Origin: Halorubrum sp. CBA1229
Lineage (GTDB): Archaea; Halobacteriota; Halobacteria; Halobacteriales; Haloferacaceae
Direction: 5' to 3'
Length of the DNA: 64,000 nucleotides
Assembly (NCBI RefSeq): GCF_003721435.2
Contig: NZ_CP054585.1
Span: forward strand, 496,001 to 560,000
Of the stretch, positions 15,702 through 24,850 are shown in pieces (the first letter of the stretch is position 1; each line of letters begins with the position of its first letter). Position numbers and translations under genes: made by a program. Under the pieces are notes generated by a model. It saw only the letters and a program-made list of their open reading frames with translations, was not told where the DNA came from and ran no database searches.

Positions 15702-16880
15702 CTACTCCTCCCGGTGGAACGACGCCTCGCCGTGCTCGTCGACCGCCGCGAGCAGCTCCTCGCGTTGGCGGCGGATCTCGGGCGGGAGCTCGTCGTACGC
15801 GTGGTCGAACATGTCGCTCGGGTCGGCCTCGACCGCCTCCGCGACGTCGATCGCCTCGGCGACGACGTCGTCGGCCTCCTCGCGGATCGCCGCGACGCCC
15901 TCGTCGTCGATCCGTCCGGTCTCCCGCAGGAACGCCTCCATCCGGTCGAGCGGGTCGAGGGAGCGCCACGGGTCCACGTCGTCGGGGTCGCGGTAAGCGG
16001 TCGGATCGTCGGCGGTCGTGTGCGCGCCGAACCGGTACTCGACGAACTCGATGAGGACCGGGCGCGGGTCGTCCCCGTCGGAACCGTCTTCGCCTCCCCG
16101 CGCCCGCTCGGCCGCCTCCCGCGTGACCGCGTAGCTCGCCAGCGGGTCCATCCCGTCGACGCGGACGCCCTCGAAGCCGTACGCTGTCGCCTTCTGCGCG
16201 AAGGTGTCGCTCGCGGTCTGGCGGGACTGCGGGATCGAGATCGCCCAGCCGTTGTTGTGACAGCAGAACAGCGTCGGCGTGTCGAAGACGCCCGCGAAGT
16301 TCATCGCCTCGTGGAAGTCGCCCTCGCTGGTCGCGCCGTCGCCGAAGTGCGTGACGGCGACCCGGTCCTCGTCCCGGTAGTCGAACGCCCACGCCGCGCC
16401 GACCGCGTGGGGGAGGTGCGCCGCGATCCCGATGTTCAGCGGGAACACGTTGCCGTCGGCGATCGCCTCGGTCCCCGACTCGTGACCCATCCAGTAGGGG
16501 AGGTACTCCGAGAGCAGGTCGCGAACGACGACCGCGCCGTGCTCGCGGTACTGGTAGCTGATCAGGTCGTCCTCGGCGAGCGCGTGGGTCGACCCGACCG
16601 CCGACCCCTCCTGTCCCGCGCAGGGCGCGTACGTCCCGATCCGCCCCTGTCGCTGGAGGCTGACCGCGCGCTCGTCGAACCGGCGGGTGACCACCAGGTC
16701 GCGGTAGATCTCGCGGAACCGCTCGTCCGACAGGTCCGGGACCGTCGCGTCCGGCAAGGGGCTGCCGTCCGGCCCGAGCACGCGGTAGACGTCCGCGTCC
16801 GCGAGCGGGTCGGTCGCGGCGTCGGACGGGTCGGCAGGCGAATCGGTGGAGCCGGCGGCGTCGGCGCCGTTCTCGTCCAT
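15702..16880 (-). CDS. 2-oxoacid dehydrogenase E1 component, alpha subunit (pyruvate/branched-chain type)
   Basis: This 392-residue thiamine-diphosphate enzyme subunit has its ThDP motif from G180 (GDGATSEGDFHEAMNFAG) to CCHNN at 207-210. It also has the TYAPCAGQEGSAVG substrate loop near 83-96, and the HT-TADDPTAYR loop that is phosphorylated in mammalian homologues. The alpha subunit decarboxylates the 2-oxoacid with E1-beta and passes the acyl group to E2 lipoate. No E1-beta, E2 or E3 gene is adjacent, so this is an orphan alpha subunit. Haloarchaea often carry several such clusters of unclear substrate. Confidence 0.82.
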   Translation of the reverse strand: MDENGADAAGSTDSPADPSDAATDPLADADVYRVLGPDGSPLPDATVPDLSDERFREIYRDLVVTRRFDERAVSLQRQGRIGTYAPCAGQEGSAVGSTHALAEDDLISYQYREHGAVVVRDLLSEYLPYWMGHESGTEAIADGNVFPLNIGIAAHLPHAVGAAWAFDYRDEDRVAVTHFGDGATSEGDFHEAMNFAGVFDTPTLFCCHNNGWAISIPQSRQTASDTFAQKATAYGFEGVRVDGMDPLASYAVTREAAERARGGEDGSDGDDPRPVLIEFVEYRFGAHTTADDPTAYRDPDDVDPWRSLDPLDRMEAFLRETGRIDDEGVAAIREEADDVVAEAIDVAEAVEADPSDMFDHAYDELPPEIRRQREELLAAVDEHGEASFHREE

Positions 16881-16902
16881 GGGCGATCGGTGTGTGCGCC
16901 GG

Positions 16903-17385
16903 TCACAAGGAGTTAGCGGTCGCGGCGGCCGCCGACCGGTCTCGGCTCCGTCGGCGGACGTACGCGATCGGGAGGCCGACGAGGACGCCCGCGACGGCGA
17001 CCATGCCGAGCACGAACCCGACGAGCAGCGGCACGGGGCCGGCCGTGAGCATCTCCGGCCCCCAGACGAGCACGAACCGGGCCGTCCAGAGGGCGCCGGT
17101 GACGAGCGCGGTGAGCAGCCCGAACGCGGCGCCGCGGGGGTACGTGACGGTCCCCGGCCGCTCGACGAGCGCCCACCAGAGCCCCGCGCCGGCGACGAGC
17201 GCCGGCGTCGCGAGGAGCGGCATCGCGAACGCGGGCGGGAGGCCGATCACCTCCGCGAAGAGGCCGAGCATGTCGGAGAGCGCGAACGCCGTGACGGTGG
17301 CACAGCCGAACGCGTAGACGCCGGCGATCAGCGCCCACCGTCGCGGAGAGGAGGGCCTCGACTCGGACCGGGGAACGTCGTCCAT
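16903..17385 (-). CDS. Four-helix integral membrane protein, unknown function
   Basis: This 160-residue protein has about four transmembrane helices (near residues 17-40, 48-70, 85-108 and 115-140) and a basic C-terminal segment, YVRRRSRDR, likely on the cytoplasmic side. No catalytic or transport motif is visible. It lies 22 bp upstream of the E1-alpha gene on the same strand, so the two may share a transcript. I do not recognise the family. Confidence 0.65.
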   Translation of the reverse strand: MDDVPRSESRPSSPRRWALIAGVYAFGCATVTAFALSDMLGLFAEVIGLPPAFAMPLLATPALVAGAGLWWALVERPGTVTYPRGAAFGLLTALVTGALWTARFVLVWGPEMLTAGPVPLLVGFVLGMVAVAGVLVGLPIAYVRRRSRDRSAAAATANSL

Positions 17386-17513
17386 ACCCGCACGTCGTGA
17401 AAGCGAAGTAAAACGTTTCCCCTGGGTGAAACGCCGGCTTGAGTCTCCCCCGCGACGCCGTCACACCTGCCGACCGCTTCGGCGACCTCGCTCGGCGTCC
17501 GCGCCGCCTCGGC

Positions 17514-18917
17514 TCACTCGACCGCGATCTCCAGCTCGAACGGGTACGCCCCGTGCTCCCCCGGCGTCTGACCCGGGACGTTCCAGGAGACCCCGAACAG
17601 CCCCCGGCTCACGTACTCCCCCGCGGGGAGCCCTTCTGGCACCGAGTACGTCGCGGCCATCTCGTCGCCCGCGGTGAGCGACTCCAGCGCCTCGCCGTCG
17701 CTGCGGCTGGGCGGCGGCCCCTCGATGCCCTCGGTCTCGACGACGTCCAGCTCCTCCCGTTCGCCCCCGTGAATCACCCAGAGGGCGCTCGGCAGCGCTC
17801 CCCGGCTCGTGAACGTGTAGGGGCCCTCGGCCTCGCCGTCGGCGTTCTCGGGCGCCGGCGCGACCCTGATCGTGAACCGCCGGGGCGCGCCCTCGCTCGC
17901 AGCGACCGAGACCGACACCGGGAGCCGGTCGTACCGCGACTCGCCGACGAAGACGCTGTACACGGTGCCGTCGATCCGGTAGTACGGCGGCTCCTGGTAC
18001 TCCGCGGCGAGCTCCTCGTGGGCGTCCGGCACGTCGTCGGTGAAGTACTGGCTGCGGTCCGGCGTCGTCAACGCGGGCGCCCGATGTTCCGACGCCAGCG
18101 CCCGCTCGAAGAACGACACCAGCTCCGCGTCGAGCGCCGATTCGTCGACCACCGGCCGGTCCCACATGGCCGCCTCGGTCAGCTCGCGCGCCGTGATCGC
18201 GTACGGCGGGTCCTCGTTCTCGACGGCCGTGCGGATCCGGGAGACGCCCAGCTGGTCCTCCAGGTAGTCGTACTCGTCGAGGAACGCGGCGACGGCGTCC
18301 GGGAGCAGACACCGGCGGTACTCGTCTCGCGGGATGTGCGTGCCGGAGGCCGTCAGCGCGCGGACGAACGCCTCGACCGCCGCCGAGCCGAGGTCATCGT
18401 GCCGTCGCGCCTCTCTGAGGACCCGGTCCTCGTCGTACCCATCGGCCTCCTCGTCGACGAGCTCCGCGGTGAACGTCGGGAGCGCCGGCTCGAACGCGTA
18501 GCGCGTCCCGTCCAGCTCGACGTACGGCTTGAGCTCGCCCCGGTCGTAGACGCGGAACTCGTCGACCGCGGCCAGCAGGTCGTCGCCGGGGTCGTCGGTC
18601 TCGAACCGCCCGCCGATCGCCTCGGCGAGCGGCTCGCGCAGCGCGGCCGGGACCTCGGACTCGGGAACGACGTGCTCCGGGTCGATCCCGCGGCTCGGCG
18701 ACGGCTCGTACGCGGTGACGACGTGCGGCACCGTTCGGAGCTCGACGTCGAGCGAGCCGGCCGTCCCGTCGCCGTCGTCCGACGCCTCGCCGTCGGCTCC
18801 CGCCGAGTCGCCGTCGGTCCCGTTCGCCGCCGAGTCCGTGGCGGGGTCGTCGCCGGCGCACCCTGACAGCGCGACGACGGACCCACCGATCGCGGAGAGG
18901 AGGGCTCTGCGGTCCAT
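17514..18917 (-). CDS. Secreted lipoprotein of unknown function, probable Tat substrate
   Basis: This 467-residue protein has a short signal peptide, MDRRALLSAIGGSVVALSGC. The RR at 3-4 suggests Tat export, and the LSGC lipobox puts the lipid-modified Cys at residue 20. A typical haloarchaeal acidic linker rich in D/S/G (residues 22-60) follows, then a large mixed alpha/beta ectodomain with no family I recognise. The ATG at 18917 is chosen because it gives the complete signal peptide; the longer frame upstream has no halophilic character. It is expected on the outer face of the membrane. Confidence 0.72.
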   Translation of the reverse strand: MDRRALLSAIGGSVVALSGCAGDDPATDSAANGTDGDSAGADGEASDDGDGTAGSLDVELRTVPHVVTAYEPSPSRGIDPEHVVPESEVPAALREPLAEAIGGRFETDDPGDDLLAAVDEFRVYDRGELKPYVELDGTRYAFEPALPTFTAELVDEEADGYDEDRVLREARRHDDLGSAAVEAFVRALTASGTHIPRDEYRRCLLPDAVAAFLDEYDYLEDQLGVSRIRTAVENEDPPYAITARELTEAAMWDRPVVDESALDAELVSFFERALASEHRAPALTTPDRSQYFTDDVPDAHEELAAEYQEPPYYRIDGTVYSVFVGESRYDRLPVSVSVAASEGAPRRFTIRVAPAPENADGEAEGPYTFTSRGALPSALWVIHGGEREELDVVETEGIEGPPPSRSDGEALESLTAGDEMAATYSVPEGLPAGEYVSRGLFGVSWNVPGQTPGEHGAYPFELEIAVE

Positions 18918-19008
18918 ACTCGGGTCGTTCGAAACGAGCAGTAAAAATCTTCGGTGGCCATACGCGGCCGCGGAAACATTCATTATGAACGGTTGATATA
19001 TCCCGCGC

Positions 19009-19638
19009 ATGAACCTTCGCGACGGCGCGACGCTCGGCGGCGCCGCAATACGCTCCGTCCGGTACCTGGTCGCGGGCGACATCGAGTTCCCTGACGGCAG
19101 GCTGCAGGACGCGATCGAAACGGCCGACGGGACCACGTTCGTCGTCTACCGAGAGACGGTCCGCCGCTCGGCCGACTCGAACGGCTCCGACGACGGGGCC
19201 GTCCTCGTCTTCAGGATGCGGGTGACGGATCCGGCGGCCCGAGGCCCGTTCCGGACCGCGCTGTTCGACCCCATCGCGAACGTCGCGACGCCGTTCTTCG
19301 CGGGGCTCCCCGGGTTCCGCCGCAAGCTCTGGCTGGCGGGCGAGCGGCCGGGCGAGTTCCTCGAGCTGTACGAGTGGGCGAGCGAAGCGGACGCCCATCG
19401 GTTCGTCGACGCGTTGCGGTCGCTGATCGACCCGATCGACCACGCGGGGACGGTCGAGTTCGACGTTGTCGCACACGACTCCGTCGAGGAGTACGTCGAC
19501 GCGGGGGAGGCCGCGTGGCGCGAGGCGCCGCCGGAGGCGAACCGACCGCCTCGCCGGACCGCCGTGCTCACGGGCGCAGTCGGCGTGGGACTGGCGATCG
19601 CCGTGGGATACGCGCTCCGGAAGCGGCTCCGCCGGTGA
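19009..19638 (+). CDS. Hypothetical protein with C-terminal membrane anchor
   Basis: This 209-residue protein has a soluble alpha/beta N-terminal region (residues 1-165) and a single C-terminal transmembrane helix (about 184-204) ending in RKRLRR, so it is tail-anchored with the bulk probably cytoplasmic. The soluble part contains ELYEWASEADAHRFVDAL, which looks like the helix of a ferredoxin-like, monooxygenase-type (ABM/YdhR) fold, but the match is weak. It is divergent from the lipoprotein gene; the 91-bp gap holds A/T-rich promoter elements for both. Confidence 0.6.
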   Translation: MNLRDGATLGGAAIRSVRYLVAGDIEFPDGRLQDAIETADGTTFVVYRETVRRSADSNGSDDGAVLVFRMRVTDPAARGPFRTALFDPIANVATPFFAGLPGFRRKLWLAGERPGEFLELYEWASEADAHRFVDALRSLIDPIDHAGTVEFDVVAHDSVEEYVDAGEAAWREAPPEANRPPRRTAVLTGAVGVGLAIAVGYALRKRLRR

Positions 19639-19673
19639 TCCCCGGCGCGACGGCGCTCGTGGCGTGTCGGTAG

Positions 19674-20159
19674 TCAGCTGTCGGCGTTCTTCGGCTCGAT
19701 CGTCGTCCGCTCGTACTCTATCCCGGCCTCGTCGAGAAACGACCGCAGCGTGGACATCCCGCGGTCGAAGTCGAAGCCGACGCCGTCGATGTGGGGGTTC
19801 CCGTTTTCGGTCGGCTCGAGCTCCCAGTGGGCGTGGAGCTCGATCTGCCCGTCGTCGTTGCGCCAGCCGCGGAGATGCGTCTGCCACCAGCGGTACGTCG
19901 TTCCGTCGGCGGTGTTGCGTTCGTGCACCACGCGAGCGAGGTTCATGACTTCGCCGCGCTTGTGGTACGAGAACTCCCAGTTCGGCGCGAAGCTGTACTC
20001 GCCGAGCTCCGCTTCGATCTCTTCGACGGGCCGGTCCACCACGAAATACTCACCGGACGGCCGCGGCTGCGTGAACAGCGCCTTCCGTAGCTGTCGGTAG
20101 CCGTCTCGAACGACGTCGAACGGGACGTGGACGACGTCCCAGAGGTTTATCGATATCAT
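19674..20159 (-). CDS. Hypothetical protein
   Basis: This 161-residue soluble protein is rich in aromatic residues (WEFSYHKRGEVM, YRWWQTHLRGW, HAHWELEP), with an unusual Trp density for a haloarchaeal protein. No membrane segment, metal-site signature or known fold motif is evident. It converges on the gene before it with a 35-bp gap and is divergent from the GMC oxidoreductase pair across 256 bp, where A/T-rich promoter-like sequence is found. Confidence 0.55.
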   Translation of the reverse strand: MISINLWDVVHVPFDVVRDGYRQLRKALFTQPRPSGEYFVVDRPVEEIEAELGEYSFAPNWEFSYHKRGEVMNLARVVHERNTADGTTYRWWQTHLRGWRNDDGQIELHAHWELEPTENGNPHIDGVGFDFDRGMSTLRSFLDEAGIEYERTTIEPKNADS

Positions 20160-20415
20160 GCTCGGTTACGGCGTGTTAGACGGTGCGGTCGCGCGCTGTC
20201 GCCGGTGCGTGTGTCTACCACCGTTTGCCATGCTAGTTATCATCACCCACATACGCTACGACATATCATCGAGCTATTTAATTGTAGATGGTAGTTCCGT
20301 CGTTGCATCGCGTCACGGCCGACCTACCTCGGAGATCGAATCGGGAACCGATGCAGTCGACGGAGACAGATGTCATCGGGACAATCTTTTTTACCCACTC
20401 GTTCGACGACAGGGT
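20160..20415. promoter_or_regulatory. Divergent A/T-rich promoter region
   Basis: This 256-bp gap lies between a minus-strand hypothetical gene and the GMC operon. It is clearly more A/T-rich than its surroundings (for example GAGCTATTTAATTGTAGATG at 20271-20290). A CTTTTTTAC box at 20387-20395 lies about 25 nt before the ATG at 20416. I see no gene in it. Confidence 0.5.
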
Positions 20416-21312
20416 ATGGTAACTAGTCGCATAGGGGAGTGGCTGGCCGTCACATGGCAAAGTTTGGCGTCCACCGGGGGATTGCTCCTCGAGTTCGCCG
20501 GGATCGGTCCAGACGTCGACCCGCACACGAAGGTGACGTTCCGGGCGATCGCGGACGCGGTCGTCCCCGAGACACCGGGACTCGCGGGGGAGATCGGGCC
20601 CGAACACGTCCCCGGTGGCCTGGCGGTCGAGCTCGACGAGTTCGCCGTCACCTACGTCGACGACGGGTTCCAGCTCGGACTCCCACACCTCGGGCCGCAG
20701 GGGAACATCCCGATCGCGGACCCGATCGCCCACCTCCTCGACTCGGCGGCGCTGACGCTTCTGGAGCGCGGGGACAACGAGCGCGATCCCGACGTCGATC
20801 GGGCGCTGTCGCTGCTCGGCCCGGACGACCCGTCGCCGACGGTCGTCGAGGACGTGGTCGGCCCGTTCGCGAAGCTCTCGCGGCGCGACCGGCTGCGCGC
20901 CATCGCCATCGTCGACGAGTTCGACGTCGAGTTCTCGCCGACCGACGACGATCTGCTCGAGCTGGACGCCGGCCTCGTTGGGCAGCTGGTCATCGGGTTC
21001 ATGGAGATGATCTACTACAGCGAGTGGCAGGGGTACGACGAGTTCACCCAGCCGCCGAGCCGACGCGTCCACCCGAACGACCGGTCCGCGGTCCAGAGCT
21101 GGCGACAGACCGGGTTCCCCGGGTTCGCGAACGGGTACGCCGCGCTCCGCGGCTACGTCGGGACGGCGGAGAGCCCGTTGGGTGACGGTGACACGTGGGC
21201 GACCGTCGACGAGACGGCCGGCGTCCGAATCGTCCGGGAGTCGGGCGCGTTCCGTGAGAACGACTACGACACGAGCGACTACGGGGAACCGTTCCCCGTG
21301 GAGTCGGGGTGA
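20416..21312 (+). CDS. Partner protein of the GMC oxidoreductase, possibly a gluconate 2-dehydrogenase subunit 3-like protein
   Basis: This 298-residue acidic protein contains FRAIADAVVPETPGL, the phrase that opens gluconate-2-dehydrogenase subunit-3-like proteins, and YYSEWQGYDEFTQPP, similar to that family's conserved W/Y-rich end. It ends 6 bp before the GMC flavoprotein, a pairing also seen for small subunits of membrane-linked sugar or alcohol dehydrogenases in bacteria. There is no obvious Tat signal. A CTTTTTTAC box sets the start at 20416. Confidence 0.65.
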   Translation: MVTSRIGEWLAVTWQSLASTGGLLLEFAGIGPDVDPHTKVTFRAIADAVVPETPGLAGEIGPEHVPGGLAVELDEFAVTYVDDGFQLGLPHLGPQGNIPIADPIAHLLDSAALTLLERGDNERDPDVDRALSLLGPDDPSPTVVEDVVGPFAKLSRRDRLRAIAIVDEFDVEFSPTDDDLLELDAGLVGQLVIGFMEMIYYSEWQGYDEFTQPPSRRVHPNDRSAVQSWRQTGFPGFANGYAALRGYVGTAESPLGDGDTWATVDETAGVRIVRESGAFRENDYDTSDYGEPFPVESG

Positions 21313-21318
21313 GCGGCG

Positions 21319-23028
21319 ATGGTCCGAGACAGCTACGACGCGGTCGTGGTCGGAGCGGGAGGCGACGGACCGGTTACGGCGTGGAAGCTCGCGGAGGCGG
21401 GCCTCTCCGTGCTCGTCCTCGAGGCCGGCCCGTTCTACGGGAACGAGCAGTGGCCGCGCCCCAACGAGGACCCGGGCGGCGAGGCCTCGTCGAGCGCCGA
21501 GGACCTGAGCGGCGACCTGCTCGACGAGCAGTTCACCACCCGCGAGTTCGAGATGATCACCAAGCTCGTCTTCGGGCCGGCCGACCACGAGCGGGGGTTC
21601 TGGTTCCGGAAGTTCCCGGGCGACGGGGCGATCTTACAGTGCGCGGGCGTCGGCGGGACCACGCTCCACTACACCGGGTGTCATCCGCGCGCCTATCCGG
21701 CGTCGATCGACGAGCAGGGGCACTGGCCGATCGAGTACGCCGACCTGATCCCCTACTACCAAGAGGTCGAGGAGATGTGCGACGTGACGCCGGCCCCCGT
21801 CACCGCCAAGGAGGAGCTGTTCTTCCGTGGCGCGGCAGACGCCGGCTGGGAGCTGATCGAGGACCTGAACGTGACGGAGCCGGGGTACCGCCCGCAGCCG
21901 AACGCGATCAGACAGCCCGACGAGGCGCTCCACGTCGACGCCGGGTACGAGGGCGACTTCACCTATCCGGACGTCGAGGGCGACACCCTCGCGCTCGGCG
22001 ACATCGCCGGGAACCCGCACCCGCGCGGCGCCCCGTACGAGGAGAAGGCCAAGCGGGCGAGCAACGTCAGCTTCGTGCCGCCCGCGTTGCGCACCGGGAA
22101 CGTGACGATCCGGCCCAACGCCTTCGTCACGGACGTGATCACCGTGACGCCCCGCGGTGACACGCCGACGGCGATCGGCGTGGAGTTTCGGGACACGTGG
22201 TCCGGATCGCGGGAGCAGGTCGACGCCGACGTCGTCGTCCTCGCCGCGGGCGCCATCGAGACGCCGCGGCTCTGGCTCAACGCCGACCTCCCGGCCAACG
22301 AGTGGGTCGGTCGCGGGCTGACGATCCACTTCGGGGACAACGTGATGGGGCTGTGGGACCCCGACGACCTGGAGGAGACGATCGGCAGCGACACGATCGA
22401 CCAGCACGAGGGGCAGGACATCGCCGCCCGCTTCGACTACCCGGGCGTGGGGATGCTCCAGACCGTCGGCACCGCCCCCGGAATCGGTGCGATCTTGGGG
22501 TTCGGCGCCAGCGCGTCGGGGTTCGCGTTCCAGAACGACACCGCGGGCGAGCCGTGGGACACGATGGGTCGACTGGCCGGGACCGAGCTCAAGCGGCTGC
22601 TCTCCGACTACCGCCGAATGCTACAGATCCTCGTCGTGACCGACGACCGCCCCCATCAGCGAAACGGGGTCACGGTCGCTCCCGGGGCCGCCGACGAACA
22701 CGGACCGATCCCCATCGTCAACTACGAACCCAGCGAGGGCGATCGGCAGCGTCGCGACGAGCTCGCGCGGATCGCCGCCGACATCCTGCGTGAGGCCGGC
22801 GCGTCCCACGTGCACCGCTCCGACTCGCCGCCGACCGCGTTGCACGTCCACAGCACGATGCGGATGGGGGAAGTCGTCGACGAGGCGTGCGAGGCCCACG
22901 ACGTCGACCGGCTCTTCGTCGCCGATCACTCCGTCCTCGCGAACGGGGTCGGCGGCGCGAACCCGACGAACACGGGCCAAGCCCTCGCGGCTCGGACGGG
23001 CGAGAAGATCGTCGAGCGGCACTTCTGA
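21319..23028 (+). CDS. GMC-family FAD oxidoreductase
   Basis: This 569-residue flavoprotein has an FAD-binding fold at residues 8-35, with a slightly altered motif G12-A-G-G-D-G17. It carries the GVGGTTLHYTGC GMC signature near 110, VVLAAGAIETPRLW near 305 (second GMC signature), and a C-terminal active-site region with HVHSTMRMG and NPTNTGQALA. GMC enzymes oxidise alcohols, sugars or sterols. The preceding gene probably supplies a small subunit, so this is likely a multi-subunit dehydrogenase feeding the respiratory chain. The sugar or alcohol is unknown. Confidence 0.82.
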   Translation: MVRDSYDAVVVGAGGDGPVTAWKLAEAGLSVLVLEAGPFYGNEQWPRPNEDPGGEASSSAEDLSGDLLDEQFTTREFEMITKLVFGPADHERGFWFRKFPGDGAILQCAGVGGTTLHYTGCHPRAYPASIDEQGHWPIEYADLIPYYQEVEEMCDVTPAPVTAKEELFFRGAADAGWELIEDLNVTEPGYRPQPNAIRQPDEALHVDAGYEGDFTYPDVEGDTLALGDIAGNPHPRGAPYEEKAKRASNVSFVPPALRTGNVTIRPNAFVTDVITVTPRGDTPTAIGVEFRDTWSGSREQVDADVVVLAAGAIETPRLWLNADLPANEWVGRGLTIHFGDNVMGLWDPDDLEETIGSDTIDQHEGQDIAARFDYPGVGMLQTVGTAPGIGAILGFGASASGFAFQNDTAGEPWDTMGRLAGTELKRLLSDYRRMLQILVVTDDRPHQRNGVTVAPGAADEHGPIPIVNYEPSEGDRQRRDELARIAADILREAGASHVHRSDSPPTALHVHSTMRMGEVVDEACEAHDVDRLFVADHSVLANGVGGANPTNTGQALAARTGEKIVERHF

Positions 23029-23090
23029 TCGTCGCCGGTTCCCCTTGTTTCCGCCCGGTGGTCGCTCACGCTGTCGCCGCCCACGGTCGC

Positions 23091-23513
23091 TCACGCCGGG
23101 TCCGTCACGGACCGCTTGAGCACGTACGCGTACTTCGAGTCGGCCTCCCACTCCTCGACGCTCCCCTCGTGGATCTCGCCCGACGAGTACACGCGTTCGT
23201 CGTCGAACGCGATCACGTGCCGAGGCCAGGGCCAGGGGAGGTCCCAACAGAACCCGATTCCGAGGCCGTCGCGGTCGTGAGCGAACGCCCAAGAGAGCGC
23301 GACCAGGGCGTAGTCCTCGCAGTCTCCCCGACCGGCGTCGACGCACTCGCCCGGTTTCTTGGCGAAATCCCTGATCCCGTTCCACCGGTCCTGCGTCCAG
23401 TCGTACTCCGACGCCGACCACGCTTCGAGGTCGAAGGCGTCCCACCGGTCGTCGCGGTCGACGTAGCGGTCGGGCGCGATGAACGTGAACGGCGTCCAGC
23501 GACGAACGTTCAT
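23091..23513 (-). CDS. Small protein with transglutaminase-like cysteine peptidase motif
   Basis: This 140-residue protein contains GRGDCEDYALVALSW (residues 61-75), closely resembling the nucleophile region of transglutaminase-like cysteine proteinases. C65 would be the nucleophile, with H99 (PRHVIAFDD) and an Asp in the following strand completing a triad. The enzyme core is minimal and there is no signal peptide. Cysteines and tryptophans are frequent for this organism. Peptide cleavage or crosslinking is an inference from the motif only. Confidence 0.6.
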   Translation of the reverse strand: MNVRRWTPFTFIAPDRYVDRDDRWDAFDLEAWSASEYDWTQDRWNGIRDFAKKPGECVDAGRGDCEDYALVALSWAFAHDRDGLGIGFCWDLPWPWPRHVIAFDDERVYSSGEIHEGSVEEWEADSKYAYVLKRSVTDPA

Positions 23514-23652
23514 GGGCCCCGATATTCTGTCAACGAGAATAATAGTGTGGGAGGAGAACAGAGGCGAAACGGGTGGGGAACGGAGAAGCGGCGGCTGACT
23601 CCCTCTCCGCTTCCACCGGCCGCGTGGCTACGTGCGACGGGTCACGCCGCGC

Positions 23653-24693
23653 TCAGGGCGTGATCACGGCCCGGCCGTCGATCTCGCCGTGTTCGAGCCT
23701 CTCCGCGACCGTGTTCACGTCGCCGAGGTCGTACCGGCTGGTGTGGAGGTCGACATCGCCCTGCTCGACGAGCGCGACCAGCTCCTGTAGCTCCGCGTAC
23801 CGGCCGACGATGTTGCCGACGAAGGAGAACTCCCCGTTCACCAACGCCTGCGCCGGCTCGTGGACGTGCCCGCCGTAGCCGATGATGTGGTGGTCGCCGC
23901 CGGCGGCGGTGATGTCCGGGGCGTACGCGGTGGTGACGTCCTCGCCGACGAAGTCGAGGACCTGCGCGGCGCCGTTCCCGTCGGTGATCCCCTCGATCTG
24001 AGCCGCGACGTCCTCCTCGCCCGGGTTGATCAGGTGGTCCGCGCCGTACCCCTCCGCGAGGTCGAGGGCGGACTCCTTCAGGTCGACCGCGGTGATCCGG
24101 GCCGCGCTCATCGCGTCGAGGCACTGCAGGCCGATGTGACCGAGCCCGCCGACGCCGATGACGACCGCGTGGTCGCCCGGGTTGAGGTCGGCGACCGCCT
24201 TCTTGGCGGCGTGGTACGCCGTGATCCCGGCGTCGGCGTGCGGCGCGATGTCGATCGGTTCGACGCCGGACGGCAGCGGGATCACCGAGCGCTCGCTGGT
24301 GTGGAGGTACTCGGCGAACCCGCCGTCGACGGTGAGCCCGTTGAACGCGTCGTTCTCGCAGTACATCGTCTCGCCGAGCCGGCATGGGCGGCAGGTACCG
24401 CAGGTCTGGACCGGGTGGCAGATCACCGGGTCGCCCTCCGAGACGAGGTCGACGTTCTCGCCCGTCTCGACGACCGTGCCGGCGTTCTCGTGGCCGAGCG
24501 TCATGGGCAGCTCCTGCGGGACGTACTCCTGCCACATCCCCTCGATGATGTGGTTGTCCGTTTGGCACCAGCCCGCGCCCTCTACCTCGACGATCACGTC
24601 GCTCGCGCCGGTCGCGTGCGGCCGGTCGACATCGTCGATCGTCAGTCCCTCGCTCATGTCGTCCGTGTACTCGTGGAGTCTGGCAGCTTGCAT
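23653..24693 (-). CDS. Zinc-dependent alcohol dehydrogenase, medium-chain family
   Basis: This 346-residue MDR enzyme has catalytic-zinc ligands C43, H68 and E69 (GHENAG), a structural zinc site C98/C101/C104/C112, and the NAD(P)-binding motif GVGGLGHIG near residue 177. VDLKES at the end of the second strand has an Asp that favours NAD. It interconverts an alcohol and an aldehyde or ketone. It is divergent from an amidohydrolase/MIP18-like pair, a neighbourhood that recalls accessory genes of propane oxidation in actinobacteria. A GTTTATGAT box about 28 nt upstream supports the start. Confidence 0.85.
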   Translation of the reverse strand: MQAARLHEYTDDMSEGLTIDDVDRPHATGASDVIVEVEGAGWCQTDNHIIEGMWQEYVPQELPMTLGHENAGTVVETGENVDLVSEGDPVICHPVQTCGTCRPCRLGETMYCENDAFNGLTVDGGFAEYLHTSERSVIPLPSGVEPIDIAPHADAGITAYHAAKKAVADLNPGDHAVVIGVGGLGHIGLQCLDAMSAARITAVDLKESALDLAEGYGADHLINPGEEDVAAQIEGITDGNGAAQVLDFVGEDVTTAYAPDITAAGGDHHIIGYGGHVHEPAQALVNGEFSFVGNIVGRYAELQELVALVEQGDVDLHTSRYDLGDVNTVAERLEHGEIDGRAVITP

Positions 24694-24708
24694 GTGTTAC
24701 ACACACAT
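24692..24708. promoter_or_regulatory. Small dyad at the alcohol dehydrogenase start
   Basis: ATGTGT and ACACAT flank TACAC, immediately at and upstream of the start codon of the alcohol dehydrogenase. In a leaderless gene this position would suit a roadblock-type operator. The arms are short and of low complexity, so chance is possible. Confidence 0.3.
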
Positions 24709-24850
24709 TCGCCCCCCATCATAAACGTTCGTTATGGATCGGCGAACCGCCCGGCTCCAGCCGACCGCCGCGAAGGGACTCGATTCTCTAATAGTAAAAA
24801 TACTGAACGATCCTTATAGTTATATGTGACCAATCCACAGGCTCATTCGT

